From the NCBI RefSeq assembly GCF_016811105.1, contig NZ_JAFBGM010000001.1:2298126-2362125 (forward strand): a DNA stretch of 64,000 bases, written 5' to 3'. This document shows, piece after piece, positions 1-9,308 of this stretch. The number at the start of each line of letters is the position of its first letter. Positions within the stretch are counted from its first letter, which is position 1. The position numbers and the translations under genes were made by a program. Below the pieces are notes generated by a model that ran no database searches, had not been told where the DNA came from, and saw only the letters and a list, made by a program, of their open reading frames with translations. This DNA comes from Aurantibacter crassamenti (GTDB lineage Bacteria > Bacteroidota > Bacteroidia > Flavobacteriales > Flavobacteriaceae).

Positions 1-809
1 AAACCACTTTAATCAGAATAATCAATCAAATAACATTTCCTGATTCTGGTGAAGTGTTTTTTGATGGTGAACCGTTAAAAGCTGAACACATATCTAAAAT
101 TGGGTATTTGCCCGAAGAGCGGGGTTTGTACAAAAAAATGAAAGTGGGCGAGCAGGCACTATATTTAGCACAACTAAAAGGGTTAAGTAAAGCAGATGCA
201 AATAAGCGCCTGAAATATTGGTTTGATAGATTAGAAATTGGCGATTGGTGGAACAAAAAAGTACAAGAGCTTTCTAAAGGAATGGCTCAAAAAATACAGT
301 TTATTGTTACTGTACTTCATGAGCCAAAGCTGCTTATTTTTGATGAACCATTTAGTGGTTTTGATCCAATCAATGCGAATATTATAAAAGATGAAATTCT
401 CTTATTAAAAGAAAAAGGAGCCTCTATAATATTTTCTACACATAGAATGGAATCAGTTGAAGAGTTATGTGAGTACATAGCGCTATTAAATAATTCTGAA
501 AAAATTCTAGACGGAAAACTATCTGATATTAAAAAAGCTTATAAGAATAATATTTATCAAATAGGATTAGAAGTTGCTCATGGTGAAGCCTTGTTAAAAG
601 AGTTATCCAATAAGTTTGAAATTAGTTTAGCAAAGTTTGATGCAGCAGAAGGGCAACTAGATTTTACGCTACAGTTGCCTAGTAATGATTCAAAAGAAAT
701 GCTTGCTTATTTGTCTAGTAAGGCCAATATCAATCGTTTTGTTGAGACCATACCTTCAGCTAATGAAATATTTATAAAGAACATTCAAGATAAAGAGGTC
801 AATGCATAA
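1..809 (+). CDS. ABC transporter ATP-binding protein (NatA/ABC-2 exporter type), 5' end missing
   Basis: Nucleotide-binding subunit of an ABC-2 exporter, acting at the inner face of the cytoplasmic membrane with the permease encoded next. The frame is open from base 3 with no start, and the first residues read TTLIRIINQITFPDSGE, the segment that directly follows a Walker A lysine, so the start and P-loop lie outside the window. The GTG at 54 is internal, not a start. Visible motifs are the signature LSKGMAQK, Walker B LLIFDEPFSGFDP and the H-loop FSTHRM. The C-terminal ~90 residues after the ATPase core are typical of the NatA-like branch. It overlaps the next gene by 8 bp, so the two are translationally coupled. 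The substrate cannot be read from sequence. Confidence 0.93.
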   Translation, partial: TTLIRIINQITFPDSGEVFFDGEPLKAEHISKIGYLPEERGLYKKMKVGEQALYLAQLKGLSKADANKRLKYWFDRLEIGDWWNKKVQELSKGMAQKIQFIVTVLHEPKLLIFDEPFSGFDPINANIIKDEILLLKEKGASIIFSTHRMESVEELCEYIALLNNSEKILDGKLSDIKKAYKNNIYQIGLEVAHGEALLKELSNKFEISLAKFDAAEGQLDFTLQLPSNDSKEMLAYLSSKANINRFVETIPSANEIFIKNIQDKEVNA

Positions 810-2142
810 ACTAGGCTTAATAATAAAGCGTGAATATCTAGCTAAAGTCAGAAACAAGTCGTTTGTAGTGATGACATTTTTGAGTCCAATTTTAATGGTG
901 GGCATGGTTTTGTTGATTGCCTACCTTACTAAAATAAACGATAATGAAAGACAAGTTGTTGGTGTTTTAAATGAAAGCGATTATTTTACTAATGACTTTG
1001 TAGGTTCAGAAGGTACTTCATATTTACATTTCAATAGCATTTCATTAGAAGCTGCTAAAGACTCTGCAGCGGGGTTAGGTTATGTTGGGTTATTGCATAT
1101 TCCAAATCGTGCAAATTTAGAAGAACTTGCAGCGCAATCTTTTTTTTATACTAAAGATGTACCAAGTACGAATATACTTGATAAAATAGAAGGTGTTTTT
1201 GAAGATAGGCTTCGTTTAAATCGACTGCAAGAATTAGGGGTGTCAGCTCAAGATTTTGCAACAATGGAAAATCGTTTTGAACTGAAGACAGCTACATTTA
1301 AAGGACAAAAAAATTTAAAAGGAATTAATGAGATAAAGGCATTTATAGGTGGGGCTTTCGGATATCTTATTATGATGTTTATAATAATTTATGGTGGCTT
1401 TGTTATGCGAAGTGTTATAGAGGAGAAAACCAGTAGAATTATTGAAGTAATAATTTCATCGGTAAAACCTTTTCATTTAATGTTGGGTAAAATAATAGGC
1501 ACATCATTAGCAGGGGTAACTCAATTTGCAATTTGGATAGTTTCCGCATCGTTATTAATGTTAGTTGCCTTTTCCATTTTTGATATTGACCCGTCAGCGT
1601 TAAGTGCAACAAGCGACATTACAAATGGTATGACTGGCGAAATGGCACCACAAGTGCCTACTTTAGATAAAACGATGCAATTGTATGCACAAGAATTATA
1701 TGATATACCTTGGGCAATGTTGCTTACTTTTTTTGTAATCTATTTTATATTAGGGTATTTAATATATAGTTCTATTTATGCAGCAATCGGTGCTGCAGTT
1801 GATAGCGAGACCGATACACAGCAGTTTATTTTTCCAATTATTTTACCCTTAATGTTGGCTATTTATGTCGGGTTCTTTTCGGTGTTTAGTAATCCGCATG
1901 GTCCAATTGCGGTTGGTTTTTCATTATTTCCATTAACCTCACCAATTGTGATGCTCATGCGTTTGCCAGGAGGAATAGGTGAGGGTGGCGTACCAATTTG
2001 GCAAGTATTAACTTCGATCATCTTGTTAATTGTTACATTTGTTGGTATTGTCTGGTTAGCGGCAAAAATATATAGAGTTGGTATTTTAATGTATGGTAAA
2101 AAGCCAACCTACAGAGAATTGTGGAAATGGTTAAAATATTAA
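802..2142 (+). CDS. ABC-2 type transporter permease (NatB-like)
   Basis: Membrane subunit paired with the upstream ATPase. The 446-residue protein has an N-terminal transmembrane helix (about residues 22-44), a large extracytoplasmic domain to about 185, then a C-terminal bundle of roughly five helices. The segment VIEEKTSRIIEVIISSVKP is the conserved cytoplasmic coupling region of ABC-2 permeases. NatAB systems export Na+ or drugs in other bacteria, but the substrate here is unknown. The ATG at 802 lies inside the end of the ATPase gene, and the MscS gene starts one base after the stop, which indicates one transcript. Confidence 0.9.
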   Translation: MHKLGLIIKREYLAKVRNKSFVVMTFLSPILMVGMVLLIAYLTKINDNERQVVGVLNESDYFTNDFVGSEGTSYLHFNSISLEAAKDSAAGLGYVGLLHIPNRANLEELAAQSFFYTKDVPSTNILDKIEGVFEDRLRLNRLQELGVSAQDFATMENRFELKTATFKGQKNLKGINEIKAFIGGAFGYLIMMFIIIYGGFVMRSVIEEKTSRIIEVIISSVKPFHLMLGKIIGTSLAGVTQFAIWIVSASLLMLVAFSIFDIDPSALSATSDITNGMTGEMAPQVPTLDKTMQLYAQELYDIPWAMLLTFFVIYFILGYLIYSSIYAAIGAAVDSETDTQQFIFPIILPLMLAIYVGFFSVFSNPHGPIAVGFSLFPLTSPIVMLMRLPGGIGEGGVPIWQVLTSIILLIVTFVGIVWLAAKIYRVGILMYGKKPTYRELWKWLKY

Positions 2143-2143
2143 A

Positions 2144-2989
2144 ATGGATAGTTTAGAAAGTATTGCTTTGGCATTCAAGCTTTTTATGACCTATCAGGTT
2201 ATAAATACGAAGGATATTCATATCACCATTGGTACATTAATTGCCATTGTTTTGGTAATTATTTTGGTGTCACTACTTTTAAAATTTATCAACAAATTTG
2301 TAACTAAAAAACTTCCGGAAGAAGACAAAAACAAGTTTGTTAGTATTTTCAATTTCCTTAGATATTTATTATACATTCTTGTAGTTGTTACAGTGTTAAG
2401 TTCTTCTGGTGTTGATCTTACTGTGTTATTAACTGCATCAGCAGCACTTTTTGTAGGTCTTGGTTTTGCATTGCAATATCTCTTTCAAGATATTATATCA
2501 GGTATTATGATGATAATGGATCAATCACTTCACGTTGGAGATATTATTGAGGTTGATGGTAAGGTTGGTAGGGTATTTGAAATTCGTTTGAGAACTACTC
2601 GTGCCTTAACTCGCGATGATAAAGTGGTTGTTATTCCGAATCATATATTTTTAACGGATAGTATTTATAATTACACACAGAATCATAAAACGACAAGAGA
2701 ATACGTTAGAGTTGGTGTAGCCTATGGTAGTGATGTCAGACTTGTATCTAAAATACTTGAAGAAGTGGTAAGAGACCAACATGGAGTTTTAAGAAACCCG
2801 AAACCGTTTGTAATTTTTGAAGATTTCGGAGACTCTGCCTTGATGTTTACAATCAACTTTTATATCAATGACAGTTTCGGAGATCCAAAGATTAAGAGTG
2901 CCATACGTTTTGCAATAGACGATAAGTTTAGAAAAAATAATATTTCAATTCCGTTTCCTCAGCGAGACGTACACATCTATAATCATTAA
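2144..2989 (+). CDS. Small-conductance mechanosensitive channel (MscS family)
   Basis: 281-residue inner-membrane channel of the MscS family, which releases osmolytes on hypo-osmotic shock. Three hydrophobic helices are visible at about residues 27-50, 65-85 and 90-125. The last is the pore-lining helix, with the small-residue pattern SAALFVGLGFALQ, followed by the beta domain (GDIIEVDGKVGRV, then VVIPNHIF) and the alpha/beta C-terminal vestibule. The length matches the minimal MscS type. It begins one base after the ABC permease and probably shares its transcript. Confidence 0.92.
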   Translation: MDSLESIALAFKLFMTYQVINTKDIHITIGTLIAIVLVIILVSLLLKFINKFVTKKLPEEDKNKFVSIFNFLRYLLYILVVVTVLSSSGVDLTVLLTASAALFVGLGFALQYLFQDIISGIMMIMDQSLHVGDIIEVDGKVGRVFEIRLRTTRALTRDDKVVVIPNHIFLTDSIYNYTQNHKTTREYVRVGVAYGSDVRLVSKILEEVVRDQHGVLRNPKPFVIFEDFGDSALMFTINFYINDSFGDPKIKSAIRFAIDDKFRKNNISIPFPQRDVHIYNH

Positions 2990-3017
2990 TACATCTTAGT
3001 ATTAAGATGGAAAATAA

Positions 3018-3914
3018 ATGCAAATTAAGGCGATGAGGATACGATGTTTGAGGTTAGAAATTTTTATTGCATTTCTATTTATGTCAGCTTTTTGCATAGC
3101 ACAAACTCCAGATGTTTTTCGTGCCGAATATATGTTCATGCCAAGAAATGACGCTGGTGCAGAGTTATCTCGTATAAAGTTAGTTGCTAATGTTCCAATA
3201 AAACTAAAAGATTCTCATAACCTTATTATAGGTAGTGAATACAATCGGTTGGCATATGACTTACAACGCAATGATATAAAGCTAAGTGAAGAAGGCCTTA
3301 ATTTTTTTCATATAATTGATTTCAACTTGGCCTATGTGCATCGCTATAACAATGAATGGCGGCTAATTGGGGTGCTAACACCGCGCTTGGCATCTACTTT
3401 GACAAATCCTTTAGAGAATGGTGATTTTTCATTTAATGCGACAATAGGCGGGTTTAGAGATCGGCAAAATATAGATAAGCCAACGCGTCTTGTTATTGGT
3501 ATATCTTATAATTCTACAGTAACACCCAGAATTCCATTACCATTTTTGTATTATGAAAAACGGTTTCATCCAAAATGGACCTATGTAATTGGGGCGCCTA
3601 AAACAGGAATGAAATATCACATCAACGATAAACAGTTAATTCAAACAGAGTTTATTCTAGATGGCTATTTTGTAAATTTACAGAACAGTACAATTTTACC
3701 AGATGCTGGTTTTGCATCATCTATTTCTTCATCCGCAGCTTTGGCAACAATTGGTTATCAGCATAATTTATCTAAAATCATGTCGGTCTACAGTTACATG
3801 GGACATACTTTATTTCAAGCCGGAGTTTTGAGAGATAAGGATAGAAATGATATTTTTACATTAAACGACGACCCTAGTTTTTATTTTAGGGCCGGATTTA
3901 GAATAGGACTTTAA
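3018..3914 (+). CDS. Putative outer-membrane beta-barrel protein (DUF6268-like)
   Basis: 298-residue exported protein. A basic start and a hydrophobic stretch ending FCIAQ form a Sec signal peptide. The mature part is rich in alternating aromatic/hydrophobic strands and ends in a short strand (FYFRAGFRIGL) of the outer-membrane barrel type. I recall similar Bacteroidota proteins annotated as DUF6268; that assignment is from memory. The gene lies between MscS (28 bp gap) and the NtrC-like regulator (11 bp gap), so all may be cotranscribed. An alternative ATG 15 bp downstream is possible. No specific function can be given. Confidence 0.7.
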   Translation: MQIKAMRIRCLRLEIFIAFLFMSAFCIAQTPDVFRAEYMFMPRNDAGAELSRIKLVANVPIKLKDSHNLIIGSEYNRLAYDLQRNDIKLSEEGLNFFHIIDFNLAYVHRYNNEWRLIGVLTPRLASTLTNPLENGDFSFNATIGGFRDRQNIDKPTRLVIGISYNSTVTPRIPLPFLYYEKRFHPKWTYVIGAPKTGMKYHINDKQLIQTEFILDGYFVNLQNSTILPDAGFASSISSSAALATIGYQHNLSKIMSVYSYMGHTLFQAGVLRDKDRNDIFTLNDDPSFYFRAGFRIGL

Positions 3915-3925
3915 AAAAAATAATT

Positions 3926-5089
3926 ATGTCAAGAATATTGGTAGTTGAAGATGAAGCAGCCATCCGTAGGGTGTTGGTTAAAATACTTTCAGAAGAAAAT
4001 GACTCCTATATTGTTGAAGAGGCAGAAGATGGTTTAAGAGGAATTGAATCAATAAAAGACAACGATTACGATTTGGTGCTTTGCGATATAAAAATGCCAA
4101 AAATGGACGGCGTAGAAGTGCTTGAGGCTGCTAAGAAGATAAAACCTGAAATTCCGTTTATTATGATTTCTGGTCATGGCGATTTAGAAACAGCAGTTGG
4201 CACAATGCGATCTGGAGCGTTTGACTACATTTCAAAACCACCAGATTTAAATAGACTATTAACTGCGGTTAGAAATGCATTAGATCGTAAAGAGTTAGTA
4301 GTAGCTAATAAAATTCTTAAAAAGAAGGTTAGTAAGAATTATGAAATGGTAGGTGATAGCGATGAGATTTCAGCTATAAAAGATATTATTGAAAAGGTGG
4401 CGCCAACTGACGCAAGAGTTTTGATTACCGGTTCAAACGGAACCGGAAAAGAACTGGTTGCACATTGGGTTCATGAGAAAAGTCAGCGTAGTAGTGCACC
4501 ATTTATTGAAGTGAATTGTGCTGCAATTCCTTCTGAACTAATTGAGAGTGAATTGTTCGGTCATGTTAAGGGCGCATTTACATCTGCAGTAAAAGATCGC
4601 GCTGGTAAGTTTGAAGCAGCAAATAAGGGTACTATTTTTTTAGATGAAATAGGAGACATGAGTCTTTCAGCACAAGCCAAGGTTTTAAGAGCACTTCAAG
4701 AAAATAAAATCTCTAGAGTAGGTACTGATAAAGATATTAAAGTTGACGTTCGTGTTGTGGCAGCAACAAATAAAGATTTAAAAAAGGAGATTTCGGAAGG
4801 AAATTTTCGTGAGGATCTTTACCATCGTTTGGCTGTAATTTTAATCAAAGTACCTTCATTAAATGATAGACGAGATGATATTCCTATTCTTATTGAGCAT
4901 TTTGCAAAGAAAATTGCATCAGAACATGGTAATGCTCCAAAGAAATTCTCTGATAAAGCAGTAAAGTTGTTAAAAAGCTATGACTGGACAGGTAATATTA
5001 GAGAACTAAGAAATGTTGTTGAGCGATTAATAATTCTCGGAAATTCTGAAGTTTCTGACGCTGATGTTAAATCGTTTGCGAGCAAATAA
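3926..5089 (+). CDS. NtrC-family response regulator (receiver + AAA+), lacking a DNA-binding domain
   Basis: 387 residues. The receiver domain is at 1-120, with acidic pocket E8/D9, phospho-acceptor D54 in LCDIKMP, and the conserved S and K in MISGHG and ISKPPD. A sigma-54-type AAA+ domain at about 140-375 has Walker A GSNGTGKE and Walker B GTIFLDEIGDM. Two features stand out. The sigma-54-contacting loop reads GAFTSA rather than GAFTGA. The protein also ends just after the AAA+ lid (NIRELRNVVERL), with no Fis-type helix-turn-helix. It may act without specific DNA binding, work with a partner, or not act on sigma-54 at all. No histidine kinase gene is adjacent. Confidence 0.93.
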   Translation: MSRILVVEDEAAIRRVLVKILSEENDSYIVEEAEDGLRGIESIKDNDYDLVLCDIKMPKMDGVEVLEAAKKIKPEIPFIMISGHGDLETAVGTMRSGAFDYISKPPDLNRLLTAVRNALDRKELVVANKILKKKVSKNYEMVGDSDEISAIKDIIEKVAPTDARVLITGSNGTGKELVAHWVHEKSQRSSAPFIEVNCAAIPSELIESELFGHVKGAFTSAVKDRAGKFEAANKGTIFLDEIGDMSLSAQAKVLRALQENKISRVGTDKDIKVDVRVVAATNKDLKKEISEGNFREDLYHRLAVILIKVPSLNDRRDDIPILIEHFAKKIASEHGNAPKKFSDKAVKLLKSYDWTGNIRELRNVVERLIILGNSEVSDADVKSFASK

Positions 5090-5090
5090 T

Positions 5091-5783
5091 TTATTTTGAA
5101 CATTCGCCAATTAGATCAAGAGCTTCTTTTGTAATAGCTTTTGTTCTAAGGTTATAATATTTTTTACCTTCAGAAAGGTTGTCTTTTAGAAGCTCTGTTT
5201 CGCAATGGTCATAAATTCTTTTTGCAAATGCATAAGCTTCTTTACACTCAATTGTTTCCACAACCGTTTGCAATGATGCTTCATAGCTTATAAGTGATAT
5301 ATCTATTTTTTCTTTTAAACGTTCATAGCTAATTGCGCCCGTAGGTTTATTGATAGTGTTATTAGACTCTACCGTATTCATAGCTAATACATCAGTTCCG
5401 TATGAACCGTTGATTTCAATATACTCTGCAATTGCTTTCGCTCCAGCAATAGTATTTTCTAAAGAAATATTTAATAATTTTCTTGTTTCTTCAAGTGTAG
5501 TGGCACGGGTAGCCATTTTTAAATTTTCTGTAGCTGATTTTATAAAATCAAATGCATCAGTGCAACCACAGTCTTCAACTAAGTTTTCCGTCTTTTGCAT
5601 CTCTTTTAAAGCTTTATAGGCAATATAATGCGATTGATTCACAGTTGTAGCCGTAATCGCTTTTCGAGTTTGGGTTTGAATAAAGCCCATATTAGATTCT
5701 GCATATTGGCATTCTTCACGAATCTCAAAAGATGAGAAGAGTGTTATGAGTAGGCTATAAAACACTATGTAATGTGTTTTCAT
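5091..5783 (-). CDS. Hypothetical exported alpha-helical protein
   Basis: 230 residues with a short N-terminal hydrophobic segment (HYIVFYSLLITLFSSF), probably a signal peptide. The remainder is predicted helical and has several cysteines, including a CGC pair near residue 77 and single cysteines near residues 25, 178, 193 and 228. I do not recognise the family. It converges on the NtrC-like regulator with one base between the stop codons and no terminator hairpin between them. A TAACTTTG promoter box lies about 42 bp upstream of its start, so it is a separate unit. Confidence 0.7.
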   Translation of the reverse strand: MKTHYIVFYSLLITLFSSFEIREECQYAESNMGFIQTQTRKAITATTVNQSHYIAYKALKEMQKTENLVEDCGCTDAFDFIKSATENLKMATRATTLEETRKLLNISLENTIAGAKAIAEYIEINGSYGTDVLAMNTVESNNTINKPTGAISYERLKEKIDISLISYEASLQTVVETIECKEAYAFAKRIYDHCETELLKDNLSEGKKYYNLRTKAITKEALDLIGECSK

Positions 5784-5824
5784 AATACTTGAATTTTGGT
5801 CGTAAAATTGGGACTTTTACATTA

Positions 5825-5832
5825 CAAAGTTA
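5825..5832 (-). promoter_or_regulatory. Bacteroidota -7 promoter box for the 5783 gene
   Basis: On the minus strand the sequence is TAACTTTG, an exact match to the TAnnTTTG consensus, 42 nt before the ATG. No strong TTG/TTTG -33 element is seen at the usual distance. Confidence 0.5.
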
Positions 5833-5979
5833 GACATAGATAGGTATTGAAACCTACTTTTTTCGATAGTCAACATAGCCTAAGCCATATATTGGATAAA
5901 GTGGTTTTTAATAAAGTTTAACTACCAATTTTTTTAACATAATGTACCGTTCGTCGATTAAATAATTTATATTCAACCC

Positions 5980-6861
5980 ATGAAAAAGGTAGATATATCA
6001 GCCTATAAAGTAGAAAAAAAGGTAAGTCTTCAAAATACACCTACAGCTACTGATTTAGGGGCAAATGAGAAAGAGCTTAAAAAAAAGCTAGAGAAAGTTC
6101 GAGAAAAGTTGGGTGATTTTCAAGACACTTTATATGCACATGGTAAATACAGTGTTTTAGTTTGTCTTCAAGGAATGGATACTTCAGGAAAAGACAGTCT
6201 TATTCGCGAAGTTTTTAAAGACTTTAATGTTCGAGGTGTTCAGGTGTATAGTTTTAAAGTTCCTACAGAACTTGAATTAAAACATGATTATCTATGGCGT
6301 CATTATATTGCATTGCCAGCTCGCGGAAAATTTGGTGTATTCAATAGAACACATTATGAAAATGTATTGGTGACAAGAGTACATCCAGAATATATTATGG
6401 GTGAAAATATTCCGGGCATTGATGCTGTTGAAGATATTAATGATGATTTTTGGGATAAAAGATTTGATCAAATCAATAGTTTTGAAAAACACATTGCAGA
6501 AAATGGCACTTTAATTTTTAAATTCTTTTTACATCTTTCAAAAGAAGAACAACGACAAAGATTATTAAGACGACTGCATCTAAAAAGAAAAAATTGGAAG
6601 TTTTCTGCTGGAGATTTAAAAGAAAGAAAACTTTGGAATAACTATCAAGACTGTTATGAAGATGCAATTAATCGTACTTCAAAACCGCATGCACCTTGGT
6701 ATGTAATTCCTGCTGATAATAAAAAATCTTCTCGAGTAATTGTAGCTTCTATTTTACTAGAAGTATTAACAACATATAATGATATTGCAGAGCCAGAATT
6801 AGAAGATAAAGTGAAAGCGAACATTGAATGCTATAAACAAGAATTAGAAAACGAAAATTGA
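5980..6861 (+). CDS. ppk2: Polyphosphate kinase 2 family phosphotransferase
   Basis: 293-residue cytosolic PPK2 enzyme that transfers phosphate between polyphosphate and nucleotides, linking polyP stores to the NDP/NTP pool. Motifs are a P-loop variant GMDTSGKDS near residue 65, the lid motif FNRTHYENVLV near 123 with its conserved Arg and Tyr, and the PPK2 C-terminal block APWYVIPADNK. The length fits single-domain PPK2. Whether it prefers AMP, ADP or GDP cannot be read from sequence. The stop codon overlaps the start of the following peptidase gene by one base. Confidence 0.93.
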   Translation: MKKVDISAYKVEKKVSLQNTPTATDLGANEKELKKKLEKVREKLGDFQDTLYAHGKYSVLVCLQGMDTSGKDSLIREVFKDFNVRGVQVYSFKVPTELELKHDYLWRHYIALPARGKFGVFNRTHYENVLVTRVHPEYIMGENIPGIDAVEDINDDFWDKRFDQINSFEKHIAENGTLIFKFFLHLSKEEQRQRLLRRLHLKRKNWKFSAGDLKERKLWNNYQDCYEDAINRTSKPHAPWYVIPADNKKSSRVIVASILLEVLTTYNDIAEPELEDKVKANIECYKQELENEN

Positions 6862-8255
6862 TGAGAAAGATTTACATATTATTTTTTTTAGTAAGCATGG
6901 TGTCATTTGCTCAAACGGCAGATGAAGCACAATTAAGAAAAATATACGATGTGTCATTGACTAATGGCAAAGCTTATGATTGGTTAAATCATCTTTCAAA
7001 TCAAATAGGGGGTCGGCTGTCTGGTTCAATGCAGGCACAGCAAGCAGTAGATTATACAAAAGCACAATTAGATTTACTCGGTCTTGATCGTGTATGGTTG
7101 CAACCTGTTATGGTTCCTAAATGGGTTAGAGGTACACCAGAGTTTGCCTATTTTGAAAGTACACCAGGTACCAGTACCAATGTGCCCATCTGTGCGCTTG
7201 GCGGATCTGTGGCAACAAAACCTGGAGGTTTAAAAGCAAACCTCATTGAAGTGCAAGGTGTTGAAGAACTTGCATCTTTAGGACGCGAAAAGATTGAAGG
7301 GAAAATTGTTTTTTTTAATCGTCCATTTGATCAAAAGTTGATTAGTACGTTTGATGCTTATGCTGGTTGTGTAGATCAACGATATATAGGTGCAGCAGAA
7401 GCTAGTAAATATGGTGCTGTGGGTATTATTGTACGATCAATGAGTTCTCGCTTAGATGATTTGCCACATACAGGTGCAATGAGCTACGGTGAAATTCCTG
7501 TTAAAGATAGAATTCCGGCAGCGGCAATTAGTACAAAAGGGGCTAATTTACTTAGTACAACTTTAAAGTTGAATGCTGATATTAAATTCTATTTCAAGCA
7601 AAATTGTGTGCAATTAGAAGATGTTAAATCTTACAATGTAATTGGTGAGATTACAGGTAGTAAATATCCTAATGAAATAATGGTTGTTGGCGGGCATTTA
7701 GATTCGTGGGATTTAGGTGATGGCTCTCATGATGATGGTGCTGGTTGCGTTCAAAGTATGGATGTACTTCGTTTATTAAAAGAAACAGGTTATAAACCTT
7801 TACGAACTATTCGAGTTGTTCTGTTTATGAATGAAGAAAATGGTTTGCGAGGTGGTAATGAATATGCTAAAGTAGCTACTACTAAAAAGGAAAATCATGT
7901 TTTTGCTTTGGAAAGTGATGCGGGCGGATTTACACCAAGAGGATTTTCATTTGATTGCTCAGATGCTAATTTTGAAATGATTAAGGGGTGGGAGGATCTT
8001 TTTGAACCTTATTTAATTCACATGTTTGTTAGAGGTGAAAGTGGGGCAGATATTGATCCGTTGAAAAATTCAGAAATACTTTTGGCAGGTTTAAGGCCCG
8101 ACTTGCAACGCTATTTCGATCATCACCATGCTGCTAATGATACTTTTGAGCATGTAAATAAAAGAGAGCTACAAATGGGTGCAGCTACTATGGCTAGTTT
8201 AGTGTACTTAGTTGATAAGTATGGCGTAATACCTAGCAAGAAAATTAAGGGCTAA
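6861..8255 (+). CDS. Secreted M28-family metallopeptidase (carboxypeptidase Q-like)
   Basis: 464-residue exported zinc aminopeptidase/carboxypeptidase. A signal peptide (MRKIYILFFLVSMVSFAQ) is followed by a PA-like insert and the M28 core. Two-zinc ligands are visible: H in GGHLDSWD, bridging D in GSHDDGAGC, the catalytic/ligand EE in MNEENGL, D in ESDAGGF and H in YFDHHHAANDT. ATG 6861 was chosen over the in-frame TTG at 6858 because it forms the TGATG stop/start overlap with ppk2, implying coupled translation. The pairing with PPK2 has no obvious metabolic logic. Confidence 0.92.
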   Translation: MRKIYILFFLVSMVSFAQTADEAQLRKIYDVSLTNGKAYDWLNHLSNQIGGRLSGSMQAQQAVDYTKAQLDLLGLDRVWLQPVMVPKWVRGTPEFAYFESTPGTSTNVPICALGGSVATKPGGLKANLIEVQGVEELASLGREKIEGKIVFFNRPFDQKLISTFDAYAGCVDQRYIGAAEASKYGAVGIIVRSMSSRLDDLPHTGAMSYGEIPVKDRIPAAAISTKGANLLSTTLKLNADIKFYFKQNCVQLEDVKSYNVIGEITGSKYPNEIMVVGGHLDSWDLGDGSHDDGAGCVQSMDVLRLLKETGYKPLRTIRVVLFMNEENGLRGGNEYAKVATTKKENHVFALESDAGGFTPRGFSFDCSDANFEMIKGWEDLFEPYLIHMFVRGESGADIDPLKNSEILLAGLRPDLQRYFDHHHAANDTFEHVNKRELQMGAATMASLVYLVDKYGVIPSKKIKG

Positions 8256-8286
8256 TTGACATTCAATACATTCCTTCACTATTTAG

Positions 8287-8294
8287 TATCTTTG
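8287..8294 (+). promoter_or_regulatory. -7 promoter box for the immunophilin gene
   Basis: TATCTTTG matches TAnnTTTG and lies 22 nt before the ATG at 8317. No good -33 element is visible at the preferred spacing; a TTGAC at 8256 is somewhat far. Confidence 0.55.
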
Positions 8295-8316
8295 CCGCTC
8301 ATTTAAAACAAGTAAA

Positions 8317-9249
8317 ATGCAAGACGGAATCTATGCGAAGTTCAATACTTCGAAAGGCGAGATTTTAGTAAAATTGACCCATGATAAAACACCTGGCACA
8401 GTAGGTAATTTTATTGCCTTAGCAGAAGGTAAGCAAAAGAATTCAGCCAAATCTGAAGGAACACCATATTATGATGGACTTAGTTTTCACAGAGTAATTC
8501 CTGATTTTATGATTCAAGGTGGTTGCCCTCAAGGAACAGGAAGTGGAAATCCAGGTTTTCAATTTGATGATGAATTTCATCCAGAATTAAATCATGCTGC
8601 ACCCGGCGTACTTTCAATGGCAAATGCTGGTCCTGGTACTAACGGAAGTCAATTTTTTATCACACATGTACCAACCCCATGGTTAGATAACAAGCATACT
8701 GTATTTGGTCATGTTGAGGCGGGTCAAGAAGTTGTTGATGCAATTGCGCAAGGTGATAGTATTGAAACTCTAGAAATAATAAGAGTAGGAGCTGAAGCTG
8801 AAAAGTTTGATGGACTTTCTGCTTTTCAAAATTTTGAAAAGTCAAAAGAAGAACGAATCAGTAAAGAGAAAGAAGCACAAGCAAAAGAACTAGATAAAGT
8901 AGCGGCTGGCTTTGATGAAACTGAAAGCGGATTGCGTTATAAGATGATTCAAAAAGGTAGTGGTGCTAAAGCTGAAAAAGGTCAAAACGTATCTGTACAC
9001 TATGAAGGTTCTTTATTAGATGGTCAGGTTTTTGATTCTTCATATAAAAGAAGTAAGCCAATTGATTTTCAATTAGGTGTTGGTCAAGTAATTCCAGGTT
9101 GGGATGAAGGTATTAGTTTGTTACAAGTAGGTGACAAAGCTCGTTTTGTTATTCCTTCAAGTTTGGGTTATGGTGCTGCAGGTGCAGGTGGAGTTATTCC
9201 TCCAAACGCAACGCTAATTTTTGACGTAGAATTAATGGGTGTAGGTTAA
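8317..9249 (+). CDS. Dual-family immunophilin: cyclophilin-FKBP fusion peptidyl-prolyl isomerase
   Basis: 310-residue cytosolic foldase (no signal peptide) with two unrelated prolyl isomerase domains. Residues about 5-160 are a cyclophilin, with catalytic FHRVIPDFMIQGG, the QFFIT block and WLDNKHTVFG. About 165-205 is a charged helical linker. Residues about 207-310 are an FKBP domain with VHYEGSL, VFDSSY, VIPGWDEG and the IPPNATLIFDVEL end. This order matches the CFBP class described for Flavobacterium johnsoniae. Both active sites look intact. It has its own promoter box and a downstream hairpin, so it is probably monocistronic. Confidence 0.94.
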   Translation: MQDGIYAKFNTSKGEILVKLTHDKTPGTVGNFIALAEGKQKNSAKSEGTPYYDGLSFHRVIPDFMIQGGCPQGTGSGNPGFQFDDEFHPELNHAAPGVLSMANAGPGTNGSQFFITHVPTPWLDNKHTVFGHVEAGQEVVDAIAQGDSIETLEIIRVGAEAEKFDGLSAFQNFEKSKEERISKEKEAQAKELDKVAAGFDETESGLRYKMIQKGSGAKAEKGQNVSVHYEGSLLDGQVFDSSYKRSKPIDFQLGVGQVIPGWDEGISLLQVGDKARFVIPSSLGYGAAGAGGVIPPNATLIFDVELMGVG

Positions 9250-9273
9250 AATTCATCCGCAGAAATAAAGTAT

Positions 9274-9308
9274 AAACTTCTATTCTTTTAAAGGGTGGAA
9301 GTTTTTTT
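9274..9308 (+). terminator. Probable intrinsic terminator of the immunophilin gene
   Basis: The arms AAACTTC and GAAGTTT flank a 17-nt loop and run into a T tract, 25 nt after the stop codon. The stem is short and AT-rich, so this is moderate support only. Confidence 0.5.

Noticed and set aside
54-56. GTG at 54 as start of the first gene
   Set aside because: The frame is open to the window edge and the residues upstream match the segment just after Walker A, so the gene is truncated by the window.
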